Shown in pieces: positions 63,432 through 64,000 of a stretch of 64,000 bases of DNA. Made by a program: the position numbers and the translations under genes. Source of the stretch: Methyloceanibacter stevinii (lineage in GTDB: Bacteria > Pseudomonadota > Alphaproteobacteria > Rhizobiales > Methyloligellaceae); NCBI RefSeq assembly GCF_001723355.1, contig NZ_LPWE01000010.1, positions 372,001-436,000 on the forward strand. Reading direction: 5' to 3'. The notes beneath the pieces are model-generated. The model made no database searches. It had not been told where the DNA came from and saw nothing but the letters and a program-made list of their open reading frames with translations. Each line of letters starts with the position of its first letter. Within the stretch, counting starts at the first letter, position 1.

Positions 63432-64000
63432 ATGAGCGCTGCCGTTGATCAACTTCTGTCGATCCTCGACCTTGAACCCCTGGAGCACAATCTGTACCGG
63501 GGTTTGAGTCCCCAGATCGGCTGGCAGCGGGTGTTCGGCGGCCAGGTCATCGGTCAGGCCCTTGTCGCCGCCCAGCGGACGGTGGAGGACCGGGGTGCCC
63601 ATTCGCTCCATGCCTATTTTTTGCGCGCCGGCGATCCCGCCGTCCCGATCATCTACGAAGTGGACCGGCTCCGAGACGGCAAGAGCTTCTCGACCCGGCG
63701 CGTCGTGGCGATCCAGCACGGACATCCGATCTTTTCCATGTCGCGTTCGTTCCAGCGGGCCGAAAAGGGGCTCGAGCATCAGACGCCCATGCCCGACGTA
63801 CCGCCGCCCGAGGAGGTCCCAAGCGAAGCCGCGCTGGCCGAGACCCTCATGGATCGAATGCCGCCGCCCGCCAAGGCCTATTGGCAGGCGGAGCGGCCCA
63901 TCGAGATGCGGCCCGTTGATCTATCGCGCTATTTGTCGCCGCAGAAGCGGGACCCGAGCCAGTACATCTGGATCCGGGCGAACGGCTCCTTGGCCGACGA
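63432..64000 (+). CDS. tesB: Acyl-CoA thioesterase II TesB, truncated by the window edge
   Basis: The first 189 residues of a TesB-type thioesterase, which hydrolyses acyl-CoA to free acid. The opening LLSILDLEPLEHNLYRGLSPQIGWQRVFGGQVIGQALVAA and HSLHAYFLRAGDP (first hot-dog domain), RDGKSFSTRRVVAIQHG and SMSRSFQRAEKG are standard TesB. The frame is open to the end of the window, so about 100 more residues with the second hot-dog domain are expected beyond it. ATG 63432 is preceded by 172 bases shared divergently with the UbiH-like gene. Confidence 0.92.
   Translation, partial: MSAAVDQLLSILDLEPLEHNLYRGLSPQIGWQRVFGGQVIGQALVAAQRTVEDRGAHSLHAYFLRAGDPAVPIIYEVDRLRDGKSFSTRRVVAIQHGHPIFSMSRSFQRAEKGLEHQTPMPDVPPPEEVPSEAALAETLMDRMPPPAKAYWQAERPIEMRPVDLSRYLSPQKRDPSQYIWIRANGSLAD

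Overview
The window looks like a chromosomal segment of a GC-rich alphaproteobacterium, most probably a member of the Hyphomicrobiales. The evidence is gene content and synteny: the oxygen-dependent cob (not cbi) cobalamin pathway, the hemC-hemD-mic60-hemY block, tsaD-gpsA-yciI-EVE, rsmB-heparinase-purH, and the NAGGN osmolyte operon. A genus cannot be named from sequence alone. No phage, insertion sequence, CRISPR array or plasmid gene was seen. The content is core and metabolic.

Layout. 1-9.7 kb: cobalamin genes cobG-H-I-J, cobK (inverted), cobL-E-M-B, cobT (inverted) and cobS, mostly joined by 4-base stop/start overlaps. 9.8-15.5 kb: a small secreted protein, an L,D-transpeptidase, a MurC/Mpl-like ligase and a 1116-residue L,D-transpeptidase with a very long acidic region. 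15.9-20.7 kb: a three-gene operon for the osmolyte N-acetylglutaminylglutamine amide. 20.9-30.2 kb: a FabI-like reductase, a PHA-synthase-like DUF3141 protein, a MaoC-phosphate acetyltransferase fusion, acetate kinase, a MipA-type porin and, converging on these, a second DUF3141 paralogue. 30.6-32.3 kb: 3-hydroxybutyryl-CoA dehydrogenase, an isochorismatase-family hydrolase and tRNA-Thr(CGU). 32.4-37.4 kb: hemY, mic60, hemD, hemC. 37.6-44.1 kb: DUF808, tsaD, gpsA, yciI, EVE, DUF1761, acs. 44.2-51.3 kb: a membrane-anchored small protein, a globin, htpX, rsmB, a heparinase-like protein and purH. 51.3-58.3 kb: a repeat-containing lipoprotein, an operon of lemA, two TPM-domain genes and an MFS transporter, and a third L,D-transpeptidase. 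58.4-64 kb: tRNA-Gly(GCC), ybaK-like, ybbN/cnoX, a LON-domain protein, a Trm112-like protein, gluQ, ubiH-like and the 5' part of tesB.

How the genes work together. The window carries several acetyl/acyl-CoA activities (Pta fusion, AckA, Acs, Hbd, TesB, the FabI-like protein and two DUF3141 proteins), a strong peptidoglycan-remodelling component (three YkuD proteins and a Mur ligase), and two complete tetrapyrrole or osmolyte modules.

The most striking observation is technical. At least thirteen genes or gene junctions contain single-base frame lesions, some of them in compensating pairs. The conserved protein continues intact in another frame, usually beside a short G, C or T run. Because core genes such as hemC, rsmB and ackA are affected, residual assembly indels explain this better than gene decay. 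Products below are described as they read after the obvious one-base correction, and each lesion is stated. Starts were chosen by family N-terminus, ribosome-binding site and overlap with the upstream stop.
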